From Cladorhizidae sp. MBARI D1340-BT2 (taxonomy: Eukaryota; Porifera; Demospongiae; Poecilosclerida; Cladorhizidae), in the NCBI GenBank assembly GCA_028752905.1, contig JAQNBH010000003.1, positions 34,686,697 through 34,750,696 on the forward strand: a stretch of DNA of 64,000 nucleotides, written 5' to 3'. A program made the position numbers and the translations under genes. Below, one piece after another: positions 25,410-38,201 of this stretch. The notes below the pieces were generated by a model that saw nothing but the letters and a program-made list of their open reading frames with translations, was not told the origin of the DNA and ran no database searches. Within the stretch, counting starts at the first letter, position 1; the number at the start of each line of letters is the position of its first letter.

Positions 25410-28400
25410 GACATGTTGTTGCCTCTGAGTTAGCTGATGGGACCAGTGAGAGAGTAGGTCTGTACGGGAGACATGTGGTTGCCTCTGAGATAGCTCATGG
25501 CACCAGTGAGAGAGTAGGTTTGTACGGGAGACATGTGGTTGCCTCTGAGTTAGCTCATGGCACCAGTGAGAGAGTAGGTATGTACGGGAGACATGTGGTT
25601 GCCTCTAAGTTAGCTCATGGCACCAGTGAGAGAGTAGGTTTGTACGGGAGATATGTGTTTGCTTCTGAGTTAGCTCATGGCACCAGTGAGAGAGTACATG
25701 TACATGTAGGTCTGTACGGGAGACATGTGGTTGCCGCTGAGTTATCTCATGGCACCAGTGAGAGAGTAGGTCTGTACGGGAGACATGTGGTTGCCTCTGA
25801 GTTAGCTCATGGCACCAGTGAGAGAGTAGGTCTGTACGGGAGACATGTGGTTGCCTCTGCGATAGCTCATGGCACCAGTGAGAGAGTAGGTTTGTACGGG
25901 AGACATGTGGTTGCCATTAAGTTAGCTCATGGCACCAGTGAGAGAGTAGGTATGTATGGGAGACATGTGGTTGCCTCTGAGTTAGCTCATGGCACCAGTG
26001 AGAGAGTAGGTCTGTACGGGAGACATGTGCTTGCCTCTGAGTTAGCTCATGGCACTAGTGAGAGAGTAGGTATGTACGGGAGACATGTATTTGCCTCTGA
26101 ATTAGAACATGGCACCAGTGAGAGAGTAGGTCTGTAAGGGAGACATGTGGTTGCCTCTGAGATAGCTCATGGCTTCAGTGAGAGAGTAGGTCTGTACGGG
26201 AAGACATGTGGTTGACTCTGAGTTAGCTCATGGGACCAGTGAGAGAGTAGGTCTGTACGGGAGACATGTGGTTGCCTCTGAGATAGCTCATGGCACCAGT
26301 GAGAGAGTAGGTTTGTACGGGAGACATGTGGTTGCCTCTGAGTTAGCTCATGGCACCAGTGAGAGAGTAGGTCTGTACGGGAGACATGTTGTTGCCTCTG
26401 AGTTAGCTCATGGCACCAGTGAGAGAGTAGGTCTGTACGGGAGACATGTGGTTGCCTCTGAGTTAGCTCATGGCACCAGTAAGAGAGTAGGTCTGTACGG
26501 GAGACATGTGGTTGCCTCTAAGTTAGCTCATGGCACCAGTGAGAGAGTTGGTTTGTACGGGAGATATGTGTTTGCTTCTGAGTTAGCTCATGGCACCAGT
26601 GAGAGAGTACATGTACATGTAGGTCTGTCCGGGAGACATGTGGTTGCCGCTGAGTTATCTCATGGCACCAGTGAGAGAGTAGGTCTGTACGGGAGACATG
26701 TGGTTGCCTCTGAGTTAGCTCATGGCACCAGTGAGAGAGTAGGTAAGTACGGGAGACATGTGGTTGCCTCTAAGATAGCTCATGGCACCAGTAAGAGAGT
26801 AGGTATGTGCCTCTGAGATAGCTCATGGCACCAGTGAGAGAGTAGGTCTGTACGGGAAGACATGTGGTTGCCTCGGAGTTAGCTCATGGGACCAGTGAGA
26901 GAGTAGGTTTGTACGGTAGACATGTGGTTGCCTCTGAGTTAGCTCATGGTACCAGTGAGAGAGGTCTGTACGGGAGACATGTGGTTGCCTCTGAGTTAGC
27001 TCATGGCACCAGTGAGAGAGTAGGTCTGTATGGGATACATGTGGTTGCCTCTAAGTTAGCTCATGTCACAAGTGAGAGAGTAGGTTTGTACGGGAGATAT
27101 GTGTTTGCTTCTGAGTTAGCTCATGGCACCAGTGACAGAGTACATGTACATGTAGGTCTGTACGGGAGACATGTGGTTGCCGCTGAGTTATCTCATGGCA
27201 CCAGTGAGAGAGTAGGTCTGTACGGGAGACATGTGGTTGCCTCTGAGTTAGCTCATGGCACCAGTGAGAGAGTAGGTCTGTACGGGAGACATGTGGTTGC
27301 CTCTGAGATAGCTCATGGCACCAGTGAGAGAGTAGGTTTGTACGGGACTCATGTGGTTGCCATTGAGTTAGCTCATGGCACCAGTGAGAGAGTAGGTATG
27401 TATGGGAGACATGTGGTTGCCTCTGAGTTAGCTCATGGCACCAGTGAGAGAGTAGGTCTGTACGGGAGATATGTGCTTGCCTCTGAGTTAGCTCATGGCA
27501 CCAGTGAGAGAGTAGGTATGTACGGGAGACATGTGGTTGCCTCTGAGTTAGCTCATGGCACCAGTGAGAGAGTAGGCATGTACGGGAGACATGTGGTTGC
27601 CTCTGATATAGCTCATGGCACCAGTGAGAGAGTAGGTTTGTATGGGAAGACATGTGGTTGCCTCTGAGTTAGCTCATGGGACCAGTGAGAGAGTAGGTCT
27701 GTACGGGAGACATGTGGTTGCCTCTGAGATAGCTCATGGCACCAGTGAGAGAGTAGGTTTGTACGGGAGACATGTGGTTGCCTCTGAGTTAGCTCATGGC
27801 ACCAGTGAGAGAGTAGGTATGTACGGGAGACATGTGGTTGCCTCTAAGTTAGCTCATGGCACCAGTGAGAGAGTAGGTTTGTACGGGAGATATGTGTTTG
27901 CTTCTGAGTTAGTTCATGGCACCAGTGAGAGTGTACATGTACATGTAGGTCTGTACGGGAGACATGTGGTTGCCGCTGAGTTATCTCATGGCACCAGTGA
28001 GAGAGTAGGTCTGTACGGGAGACATGTGGTTGCCTCTGAGTTAGCTCATGGCACCAGTGAGAGAGTAGGTCTGTACGGGAGACATGTGGTTGCCTCTGAG
28101 ATAGCTCATGGCACCAGTGAGAGAGTAGGTTTGTACGGGAGACATGTGGTTGCCATTAAGTTAGCTCATGGCACCAGTGAGAGAGTAGGTATGTATGGGA
28201 GACATGTGGTTGCCTCTGAGTTAGCTCATGGCACCAGTGAGAGAGTAGGTCTGTACGGGAGACATGTGCTTGCCTCTGAGTTAGCTCATGGCACCAGTGA
28301 GAGAGTAGGTATGTACGGGAGACATGTGGTTGCCTCTGAATTAGAACATGGCACCAGTGAGAGAGTAGGTCTGTAAGGGAGACATGTGGTTGCCTCTGAG

Positions 28401-28441
28401 ATAGCTCATGGCATCAGTGAGAGAGTAGGTCTGTACGGGAA
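25410..28441 (+). repeat. 3-kb family, copy 2 (793 + 656 + 790 + 793)
   Basis: It follows copy 1 at offsets of 3,030 to 3,090, changing by whole monomers. It lacks the 58-bp monomer of 23820 but keeps the 43-bp (near 26803) and 57-bp (near 26960) monomers. Private marks are tctgcgatag at 25857-25866, ggcactag near 26053 and gtatttgcc near 26088, useful for tracing later copies. Confidence 0.91.
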
Positions 28442-29967
28442 GACATGTGGTTGACTCTGAGTTAGCTCATGGGACCAGTGAGAGAGTAGGTCTGTACGGG
28501 TGACATGTGGTTGCCTCTGAAATAGCTCATGGCACCAGTGAGAGAGTAGGTTTGTACGGGAGACATGTGGTTGCCTCTGAGTTAGCTCATGGCACCAGTG
28601 AGAGAGTAGGCATGTACGGGAGACATGTGGTTGCCTCTGATATAGCTCATGGCACCAGTGAGAGAGTAGGTTTGTACGGGAAGACATGTTGTTGCCTCTG
28701 AGTTAGCTGATGGGACCAGTGAGAGAGTAGGTCTGTACGGGAGACATGTGGTTGCCTCTGAGATAGCTCATGACACCAGTGAGAGAGTAGGTTTGTACGG
28801 GAGACATGTGGTTGCCTCTGAGTTAGCTCATGGCACCAGTGAGAGAGTAGATATGTACGGGAGACATGTGGTTGCCTCTAAGTTAGCTCATGGCACCAGT
28901 GAGAGAGTAGGTTTGTACGGGAGATATGTGTTTGCTTCTGAGTTAGCTCATGGCACCAGTGAGAGAGTACATGTACATGTAGGTCTGTACGGGAGACATG
29001 TGGTTGCCGCTGAGTTATCTCATGGCACCAGTGAGAGAGTAGGTCTGTACGGGAGACATGTGGTTGCCTCTGAGTTAGCTCATGGCACCAGTGAGAGAGT
29101 AGGTCTGTACGGGAGACATGTGGTTGCCTCTGCGATAGCTCATGGCACCAGTGAGAGAGTAGGTTTGTACGGGAGACATGTGGTTGCCATTAAGTTAGCT
29201 CATGGCACCAGTGAGAGAGTAGGTATGTATGGGAGACATGTGGTTGCCTCTGAGTTAGCTCATGGCACCAGTGAGAGAGTAGGTCTGTACGGGAGACATG
29301 TGCTTGCCTCTGAGTTAGCTCATGGCACTAGTGAGAGAGTAGGTCTGTATGGGATACATGTGGTTGCCTCTAAGTTAGCTCATGTCACAAGTGAGAGAGT
29401 AGGTTTGTACGGGAGATATGTGTTTGCTTCTGAGTTAGCTCATGGCACCAGTGACAGAGTACATGTACATGTAGGTCTGTACGGGAGACATGTGGTTGCC
29501 GCTGAGTTATCTCATGGCACCAGTGAGAGAGTAGGTCTGTACGGGAGACATGTGGTTGCCTCTGAGTTAGCTCATGGCACCAGTGAGAGAGTAGGTCTGT
29601 ACGGGAGACATGTGGTTGCCTCTGAGATAGCTCATGGCACCAGTGAGAGAGTAGGTTTGTACGGGACTCATGTGGTTGCCATTGAGTTAGCTCATGGCAC
29701 CAGTGAGAGAGTAGGTATGTATGGGAGACATGTGGTTGCCTCTGAGTTAGCTCATGGCACCAGTGAGAGAGTAGGTCTGTACGGGAGATATGTGCTTGCC
29801 TCTGAGTTAGCTCATGGCACCAGTGAGAGAGTAGGTATGTACGGGAGACATGTGGTTGCCTCTGAGTTAGCTCATGGCACCAGTGAGAGAGTAGGCATGT
29901 ACGGGAGACATGTGGTTGCCTCTGATATAGCTCATGGCACCAGTGAGAGAGTAGGTTTGTATGGGAA
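28442..29967 (+). repeat. Chimeric units, 241 + 1,285 bp
   Basis: The 241-bp unit (4 monomers) joins a gactctgag start to the ggcatg/gatatag end of another unit. In the 1,285-bp unit (21 monomers), 28683 to about 29,336 copies 25410 onward at offset 3,273, including tctgcgatag and ggcactag. From about 29,340 it copies 27,022 onward at offset 2,319, including tatgggatacatg. The change falls inside one monomer. Confidence 0.9.
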
Positions 29968-30760
29968 GACATGTGGTTGCCTCTGAGTTAGCTCATGGGA
30001 CCAGTGAGAGAGTAGGTCTGTACGGGAGACATGTGGTTGCCTCTGAGATAGCTCATGGCACCAGTGAGAGAGTAGGTTTGTACGGGAGACATGTGGTTGC
30101 CTCTGAGTTAGCTCATGGCACCAGTGAGAGAGTAGGTATGTACGGGAGACATGTGGTTGCCTCTAAGTTAGCTCATGGCACCAGTGAGAGAGTAGGTTTG
30201 TACGGGAGATATGTGTTTGCTTCTGAGTTAGTTCATGGCACCAGTGAGAGTGTACATGTACATGTAGGTCTGTACGGGAGACATGTGGTTGCCGCTGAGT
30301 TATCTCATGGCACCAGTGAGAGAGTAGGTCTGTACGGGAGACATGTGGTTGCCTCTGAGTTAGCTCATGGCACCAGTGAGAGAGTAGGTCTGTACGGGAG
30401 ACATGTGGTTGCCTCTGAGATAGCTCATGGCACCAGTGAGAGAGTAGGTTTGTACGGGAGACATGTGGTTGCCATTAAGTTAGCTCATGGCACCAGTGAG
30501 AGAGTAGGTATGTATGGGAGACATGTGGTTGCCTCTGAGTTAGCTCATGGCACCAGTGAGAGAGTAGGTCTGTACGGGAGACATGTGCTTGCCTCTGAGT
30601 TAGCTCATGGCACCAGTGAGAGAGTAGGTATGTACGGGAGACATGTGGTTGCCTCTGAATTAGAACATGGCACCAGTGAGAGAGTAGGTCTGTAAGGGAG
30701 ACATGTGGTTGCCTCTGAGATAGCTCATGGCATCAGTGAGAGAGTAGGTCTGTACGGGAA
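29968..30760 (+). repeat. HOR unit, 793 bp, copy of 27649-28441
   Basis: Offset 2,319. It shares gttcatggc with gagagtgtacatg in M7 (palindrome at 30253), gaattagaac and gtaaggg near the end. The match continues a little past 30761 until the chimeric joint near 28,600 in the source. Confidence 0.92.
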
Positions 30761-31733
30761 GACATGTGGTTGACTCTGAGTTAGCTCATGGGACCAGTGA
30801 GAGAGTAGGTCTGTACGGGTGACATGTGGTTGCCTCTGAGATAGCTCATGGCACCAGTGAGAGAGTAGGTTTGTACGGGAGACATGTGGTTGCCTCTGAG
30901 TTAGCTCATGGCACCAGTGAGAGAGTAGGTCTGTACGGGAGACATGTGGTTGCCTCTGAGTTAGCTCATGGCACCAGTGAGAGAGTAGGTCTGTACGGGA
31001 GACATGTGGTTGCCTCTGAGTTAGCTCATGGCACCAGTAAGAGAGTAGGTCTGTACGGGAGACATGTGGTTGCCTCTAAGTTAGCTCATGGCACCAGTGA
31101 GAGAGTAGGTTTGTACGGGAGATATGTGTTTGCTTCTGAGTTAGCTCATGGCACCAGTGAGAGAGTACATGTACATGTAGGTCTGTCCGGGAGACATGTG
31201 GTTGCCGTTGAGTTATCTCATGGCACCAGTGAGAGAGTAGGTCTGTACGGGAGACATGTGGTTGCCTCTGAGTTAGCTCATGGCACCAGTGAGAGAGTAG
31301 GTCTGTACGGGAGACATGTGGTTGCCTCTAAGATAGCTCATGGCACCAGTGAGAGAATAGGTTTGTACGGGAGACATGTCGTTGCCATTGAGTTAGCTCA
31401 TGGCACTAGTGAGAGAGTAGGTATGTATGGGAGACATGTGGTTGCCTCTGAGTTAGCTCATGGCAGCAGTGAGAGAGTAGGTCTGTACGGGAGACATGTG
31501 CTTGCCTCTGAGTTAGCTCATGGCACCAGTGAGAGAGTAGGTATGTATGGGAGACATTTGGTTGCCTCTGAGTTAGCTCATGGCACCAGTGAGAGAGTAG
31601 GTCTGTACGGGAGACATGTGGTTGCCTCTGAGATATCTCATGGCACCAGTGAGAGAATAGGTTTGTACGGCAGACATGTGGGTGCCTCTGAGTTAGCTCA
31701 TGGCACCAGTGAGAGAGTAGGTCTGTACGGGAA
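30761..31733 (+). repeat. Exact-length HOR unit, 973 bp
   Basis: Sixteen monomers. Marks are gtctgtccggg after the palindrome (31166), gccgttgag in M8, ctctaagata near 31327, catgtcgttg near 31375, ggcagcag near 31463, gacatttgg near 31553, gatatctc near 31632 and ggcagacatgtgggtg near 31669. The next unit shares them at offset 962. Confidence 0.93.
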
Positions 31734-32695
31734 GACATGTGGTTGACTCTGAGTTAGCTCATGGGATCAGTGAGAGAGTAGGTCTGTACGGGAGACATGT
31801 GGTTGCCTCTGAGATAGCTCATGGCACCAGTGAGAGAGTAGGTTTGTACGGGAGACATGTGGTTGCCTCTGAGTTAGCTCATGGCACCAGTGAGAGAGTA
31901 GGTCTGTACGGGAGACATGTGGTTGCCTCTAAGTTAGCTCATGGCACCAGTGAGAGAGTAGGTCTGTACGGGAGACATGTGGTTGCCTCTGAGTTAGCTC
32001 ATGGCACCAGTAAGAGAGTAGGTCTGTACGGGAGACATGTGGTTGCCTCTAAGTTAGCTCATGGCACCAGTGAGAGAGTAGGTTTGTACAGGAGATATGT
32101 GTTTGCTTCTGAGTTAGCTCATGGCAGTACATGTACATGTAGGTCTGTCCGGGAGACATGTGGTTGCCGTTGAGTTATCTCATGGCACCAGTGAGAGAGT
32201 AGGTCTGTACGGGAGACATGTGGTTGCCTCTGAGTTAGCTCATGGCACCAGTGAGAGAGTAGGTCTGTACGGGAGACATGTGGTTGCCTCTAAGATAGCT
32301 CATGTCACCAGTGAGAGAGTAGGTTTGTACGGGAGACATGTCGTTGCCATTGAGTTAGCTCATGGCACCAGTGAGAGAGTAGGTATGTATGGGAGACATG
32401 TGGTTGCCTCTGAGTTAGCTCATGGCAGCAGTGAGAGAGTAGGTCTGTACGGGAGACATGTGCTTGCCTCTGAGTTAGCTCATGGCACCAGTGAGAGAGT
32501 AGGTATGTACGGGAGACATTTGGTTGCCTCTGAGTTAGCTCATGGCACCAGTGAGAGAGTAGGTCTGTACGGGAGACATGTGGTTGCCTCTGAGATATCT
32601 CATGGCACCAGTGAGAGAATAGGTTTGTACGGCAGACATGTGGGTGCCTCTGAGTTAGCTCATGGCACCAGTGAGAGAGTAGGTCTGTACGGGAA
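31734..32695 (+). repeat. HOR unit, 962 bp (16 monomers with an 11-bp deletion)
   Basis: Near-copy of the unit at 30761, sharing gccgttgag, catgtcgttg, ggcagcag, gacatttgg and gatatctc. Just before the palindrome at 32128 the M7 monomer has lost 11 bases (catggcagtacatg). This removes most of ccagtgagagag and accounts exactly for 973 - 11. Confidence 0.93.
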
Positions 32696-33116
32696 GACAT
32701 GTGGTTGCCTCTGAGTTAGCTCATGGGACCAGTGAGAGAGTAGGTCTGTACGGGAGACATGTGGTTGCCTCTGAGATAGCTCATGGCACCAGTGAGAGAG
32801 TAGGTTTGTACCGGAGACATGTGGTTGCCTCTGAGTTAGCTCATGGCACCAGTGAGAAAGTAGATCTGTACGGGAGACATGTGGTTGCGTCTAAGTTAGC
32901 TCATGGCACAAGTGACAGAGTAGGTTTGTACGGGAGATATGTGTTTTCTTCTGAGTTAGCTCATGGTACCAGTGAGAGAGTAGGTCTCTACGGGAGACAT
33001 GTGGTTGCCTCTGAGATAGCTCATGGCACCAGTAAGAGAGTAGGTTTGTACAGGAGACATGTGGTTGCCTCTGAGTTAGCTCATGGCACCAGTGAGAGAG
33101 TAGGTCTGTATGGGAA
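32696..33116 (+). repeat. Short HOR unit, 421 bp, 7 monomers
   Basis: Contains M1, M2, a monomer with gagaaagtagatctg, ctctaag with gtgacagag, an M7-type monomer (gatatgtgttttcttctg) without the palindrome insertion, then M10-like and consensus-like monomers. The same shortened series, with one more monomer, forms 38202-38682. Confidence 0.9.
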
Positions 33117-34689
33117 GACATGTGGTTGCCTCTGAGTTAGCTCATGGGACCAGTGAGAGAGTAGGTCTGTACGGGAGACATGTGGTTGCCTCTGAGATAG
33201 CTCATGGCACCATTGAGAGAGTATGTTTGTACGGGAGACATGTGGTTGCGTCTGAGTTAGCTCATGGCACCAGTGAGAGAGTAGGTATGTACGGGAGACA
33301 TGTGGTTGCCTCTGAGTTAGCTCATGGCACCAGTGAGAGAGTAGGTCTGTACGGGAGACATGTGGTTTCCTCTGAATTAGCTCATGTCACCAGTGAGAGA
33401 GTAGGTCTGTACAGGAGACATGTGGTTGCCTCTGAGTTAGCTCATGGCAACAGTGAGAGAGTAGGTCCGTACCGGAGACATGTGGTTGCCTCTGAGTTAG
33501 CTCATGGCACCATTGAGAGAGTAGGTTTGTACGGGAGACATGTGGTTGCCTCTGATTCAGCTCATGGGACCAGTGAGAGAGTAGGTCTGTACGGGAGACA
33601 TGTGGTTGCCTCTGAGATAGCTCATGGCACCAGTGAGAGAGTAGGTTTGTACGGGAGACATGTGGTTGCCTCTGAGTTAGCTCATGGCACCAGTGAGAGA
33701 GTAGGTATGTACGGGAGACATGTAGTTTCCTCTGAATTAGCTCATGGCACCAGTGATAGAGTAGGTCTGTACGGGAGACATGTGGTTGCCTCTGAGTTAG
33801 CTCATGGCACCAGTGAGAGAGTAGGTCTGTACGGGAGACATGTGGTTGCCTCTAAGTTAGCTCATGGCACCAGTGAGAGAGTAGGTTTGTACGGGAGATA
33901 TGGGTTTGCTTCTGAGTTAGCTCATGGCACCAGTGAGAGAGTACATGTACATGTAAGTCTGTACGGGAGACATGTTGTTGCCGCTGAGTTATCTCATGGC
34001 ACCAGTGAGAGAGTAGGTCTGTACGGGAGACATGTGGTTGCCCCTGAATTAGCTCATGTCACCATTGAGAGAGTAGGTCTGTACAGGAGACATGTGGTTG
34101 CCTCTGAGTTAGCTCATGGCACCAGTGAGAGAGTAGGTTTGTACGGGAGACATGTGGCTGCCTCTGATTTAGCTCATGGCACCAGTGAGAGAGTAGGTCC
34201 ATACCGGAGACATGTGGTTGCCTCTGAGTTAGCTCATGGCACCAGTGAGAGAGTAGGTCTGTACGGGAGACATGTGGTTGCCTCTGAGATAGCTCATGGC
34301 ACCAGTGAGAGAGTAGGTTTGTACGGGACTCATGTGGTTGCCATTGAGTTAGCTCATGGCACCAGTGAGAGAGTAGGTATGTATGGGAGACATGTGGTTG
34401 CCTCTGAGTTAGCTCATGGCACCAGTGAGAGAGTAGGTCTGCACGGGAGACATGTGCTTGCCTCTGAGTTAGCTCATGGCACCAGTGAGAGAGTAGGTAT
34501 GTACGGGAGACATGTGGTTGCCTCTGAGTTAGCTCATGGCACCAGTGAGAGAGTAGATCTGTACGGGAGACATGTGGTTGCCTCTGAGATAGCTCATGGC
34601 ACCAGTGAGAGAGTAGGTTTGTACGGGAGACATGTGATTGCCTCTGAGTTAGCTCATGGCACCAGTGAGAGAGTAGGTCTGTACGGGAA
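33117..34689 (+). repeat. Long unit, 1,573 bp, 26 monomers
   Basis: It has one palindrome (33942) and one boundary, with many extra consensus-like monomers. Marks are caccattgagag (near 33210, 33510 and 34062), gtggtttcc near 33364, ggtccgtac near 33463, gattcagctc near 33554 and ggtccatacc near 34197. Much of its first part reappears at 38683-39425. Confidence 0.88.
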
Positions 34690-36435
34690 GACATGTGGTT
34701 GCCTCTGAGTTAGCTCATGGGACCAGTGAGAGAGTAGGTCTGTACGGGAGACATGTGGTTGCCTTTGAGATAGCTCATGGCACCAGTGAGAGAGTAGGTT
34801 TGTACGGGAGACATGTGGTTGCCTCTGAGTTAGCTCATGGCACCAGTGAGAGAGTAGGTATGTACGGGAGACATGTGGTTGCCTCTGAGTTAGCTCATGG
34901 CACCAGTGAGAGAGTAGGTATGTACGGGAGACATGTGGTTGCCTCTGAGTTAGCTCACGGCACCAGTGAGAGAGTAGGTCTGTACGGGAGATATGTGGTT
35001 GCCTCTGAGTTAGCTCATGGCACCAGTGAGATAGTAGGTCTGTATGGGAGACATGTGGTTGCCTCTAAGTTAGCTCATGGCACCAGTGAGAGAGTAGATT
35101 TGTACGGGAGATATGTGTTTGCTCCTGAGTTAGCTCATGGCACCAGTGATAGAGTACATGTACATGTAGGTCTGTACGGGAGACATGTGGTTGCCGCTGA
35201 GTTATCTCATGGCACCAGTGAGAGAGTAGGTCTGTACGGGAGACATGTGGTTGCCTCTGAGATAGCTCATGGCACCAGTGAGAGAGTAGGTTTGTACGGG
35301 AGACATGTGGTTGCCATTAAGTTAGCTCATGGCACCAGTGAGAGAGTAGGTATGTATGGGAGACATGTGGTTGCCTCTGAGTTAGCTCATGGCACCAGTG
35401 AGAGAGTAGGTCTGTACGGGAGACATGTGCTTGCCTCTGAGTTAGCTCATGGCACCAGTGAGAGTGTAGGTCTGTACGGGAGACATGTGGTTGCCTCTGA
35501 GTTAGCTCATGGCACCAGTGAGAGAGTAGGTATGTGCCTCTGAGATAGCTCATGGCACCAGTGAGAGAGTAGGTCTGTACGGGAAGACATGTGGTTGTCT
35601 CGGAGTTAGCTCATGGGACCAGTGAGAGAGTAGTTCTGTGGGAGACATGTGGTTGCCTCTGAGATAGCTCATGGCACCAGTGAGAGAGTAGGTTTGTACG
35701 TAGACATGTGGTTGCCTCTGAGTTAGCTCATGGCACCAGTGAGAGAGTAGGTCTGTACGGGAGACATGTGGTTGCCTCTGAGTTAGCTCATGGCACCAGT
35801 GAGAGAGTAGGTCTGTACGGGATACATGTGGTTGCCTCTAAGTTAGCTCATGTCACAAGTGAGAGAGTAGGTTTGTACGGGAGATATGTGTTTGCTTCTG
35901 AGTTAGCTCATGGCACCAGTGAGAGAGTACATGTACATGTAGGTCTGTACGGGAGACATTTGGTTGCCGCTGAGTTATCTCATGGCACCAGTGAGAGAGT
36001 AGGTCTGTACGGGAGACATGTGGTTGCCTCTGAGTTAGCTCATGGCACCAGTGAGAGAGTAGGTCTGTACGGGAGACATGTGGTTGCCTCTGAGATAGCT
36101 CATGGCACCAGTGAGAGAGTAGGTTTGTACGGGACTCATGTGGTTGCCATTGAGTTAGCTCATGGCACCAGTGAGAGAGTAGGTATGTATGGGAGACATG
36201 TGGTTGCCTCTGAGTTAGCTCATGGCACCAGTGAGAGAGTAGGTCTGTACGGGAGACATGTGCTTGCCTCTGAGTTAGCTCATGGCACCAGTTAGAGAGT
36301 AGGTATGTACGGGAGACATGTGGTTGCCTCTGAGTTAGCTCATGGCACCAGTGAGAGAGTAGGCATGTACGGGAGACATGTGGTTGCCTCTGATATAGCT
36401 CATGGCACCAGTGAGAGAGTAGGTTTGTACGGGAA
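34690..36435 (+). repeat. Units of 896 and 850 bp with 43-, 58- and 59-bp monomers
   Basis: The 896-bp unit (15 monomers) has a palindrome at 35155 and a 43-bp monomer near 35530. The 850-bp unit (14 monomers, boundary 35586) starts with a 58-bp monomer (ctgtgggag near 35637), then a 59-bp joint (tacgtagac near 35698), then the gatacatg, palindrome (35928), gggactcatg and gatatag series of the 22-30 kb family. It is a distant copy of 23769-24616. Confidence 0.9.
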
Positions 36436-37228
36436 GATATGTGGTTGCATCTGAGTTAGCTCATGGGACCAGTGAAAGAGTAGGTCTGTACGGGAGACAT
36501 GTGGTTGCCTCTGAGATAGCTCATGGCACCAGTGAGAGAGTAGGTTTGTACGGGAGACATGTGGTTGCCTCTGAGTTAGCTCATGGCACCAGTGAGAGAG
36601 TAGGTATGTACGGGAGACATGTGGTTGCCTCTAAGTTAGCTAATGGCACCAGTGAGAGAGTAGGTTTGTACGGGAGATATGTGTTTGCTTCTGAGTTAGC
36701 TCATGGCACCAGTGAGAGATTACATGTACATGTAGGTCTGTACGGGAGACATGTGGTTGCCGCTGAGTTATCTCATGGCACCAGTGAGAGAGTAGGTCTG
36801 TACGGGAGACATGTGGTTGCCTCTGAGTTAGCTCATGGCACCAGTGAGAGAGTAGGTCTGTACGGGAGACATGTGGTTGCCTCTGAGATAGCTCATGGCA
36901 TCAGTGAGAGAGTAGGTTTGTAAGGGAGACATGTGGTTGCCATTAAGTTAGCTCATGGCACCAGTGAGAGAGTAGATATGTATGGGAGACATGTGGTTGC
37001 CTCTGAGTTAGCTCATGGCACCAGTGAGAGAGTAGGTCTGTACGGGAGACATGTGCTTGCCTCTGAGTTAGCTCATGGCACCAGTGAGAGAGTAGGTATG
37101 TACGGGAGACATGTGGTTGCCTCTGAATTAGAACATGGCACCAGTGAGAGAGTAGGTCTGTAAGGGAGACATGTGGTTGCCTCTGAGATAGCTCATGGCA
37201 TCAGTGAGAGAGTAGGTCTGTACGGGAA
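36436..37228 (+). repeat. HOR unit, 793 bp, 13 monomers
   Basis: It begins gaagatatgtggttgcatc. The GA run before the palindrome is gagagattacatg (36721), a mark shared with 42304, 45704 and 50650. It also has gtaaggg near 36921 and 37161 and gaattagaac near 37127. Confidence 0.92.
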
Positions 37229-38201
37229 GACATGTGGTTGACTCTGAGTTAGCTCATGGGACCACTGAGAGAGTAGGTCTGTACGGGAGACATGTGGTTG
37301 CCTCTGAGATAGCTCATCGCACCAGTGAGAGAGTAGGTTTGTACGGGAGACATGTGGTTGCCTCTGAGTTAGCTCATGGCACCAGTGAGAGAGTAGGTCT
37401 GTACGGGAGACATGTGGTTGCCTCTGAGTTAGCTCATGGCACCAGTGAGAGAGTAGGTCTGTACGGGAGACATGTGGTTGCCTCTGAGTTAGCTCATGGT
37501 ACCAGTAAGAGAGTAGGTCTGTACGGGAGACATGTGGTTGCCTCTAAGTTAGCTCATGGCACCAGTGAGAGAGTAGGTTTGTACGGGAGATATGTGTTTG
37601 CTTCTGAGTTAGCTCATGGCACCAGTGAGAGAGTACATGTACATGTAGGTCTGTCCGGGAGACATGTGGTTGCCGCTGAGTTATCTCATGGCACCAGTGA
37701 GAGAGTAGGTCTGTACGGGAGACATGTGGTTGCCTCTGAGTTAGCTCATGGCACCAGTGAGAGAGTAGGTCTGTACGGGAGACATGTGGTTGCCTCTAAG
37801 ATAGCTCATGGCACCAGTGAGAGAGTAGGTTTGTACGGGAGACATGTGGTTGCCATTGAGTTAGCTCATGGCACCAGTGAGAGAGTAGGTATGTATGGGA
37901 GACATGTGGTTGCCCCTGAGTTAGCTCATGGCAGCAGTGAGAGAGTAGGTCTGTACGGGAGACATGTGCTTGCCTCTGAGTTAGCTCATGGCACCAGTGA
38001 GAGAGTAGGTATGTACAGGAGACATTTGGTTGCCTCTGAGTTAGCTCATGGCACCAGTGAGAGAGTAGGTCTGTACGGGAGACATGTGGTTGCCTCTGAG
38101 ATAGCTCATGGCACCAGTGAGAGAATAGGTTTGTACGGCAGACATGTGGGTGCCTCTGAGTTAGCTCATGGCACCAGTGAGAGAGTAGGTCTGTACGGGA
38201 A
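37229..38201 (+). repeat. Exact-length HOR unit, 973 bp
   Basis: Starts gactctgag with gggaccactg, and has gtctgtccggg after the palindrome (37634), ctctaagata, gcccctgag near 37913, ggcagcag near 37931 and ggcagacatgtgggtg near 38138. It is related to 30761-31733 and is a likely source class for 51279-52258. Confidence 0.93.

Larger units (their letters stand above)
12624..35650 (+). repeat. 58-bp monomers with a 2-bp deletion (5 sites)
   Basis: The joint ctgtgggag replaces ctgtacgggag near 12634, 13917, 19057, 23820 and 35637, always directly after a boundary monomer with catgggacc. The deletion removes register 59-60, including the C of the single CpG. The copy at 20928 reads ctgtaaggg with full length, so it is a relative without the deletion. 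Confidence 0.9.
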
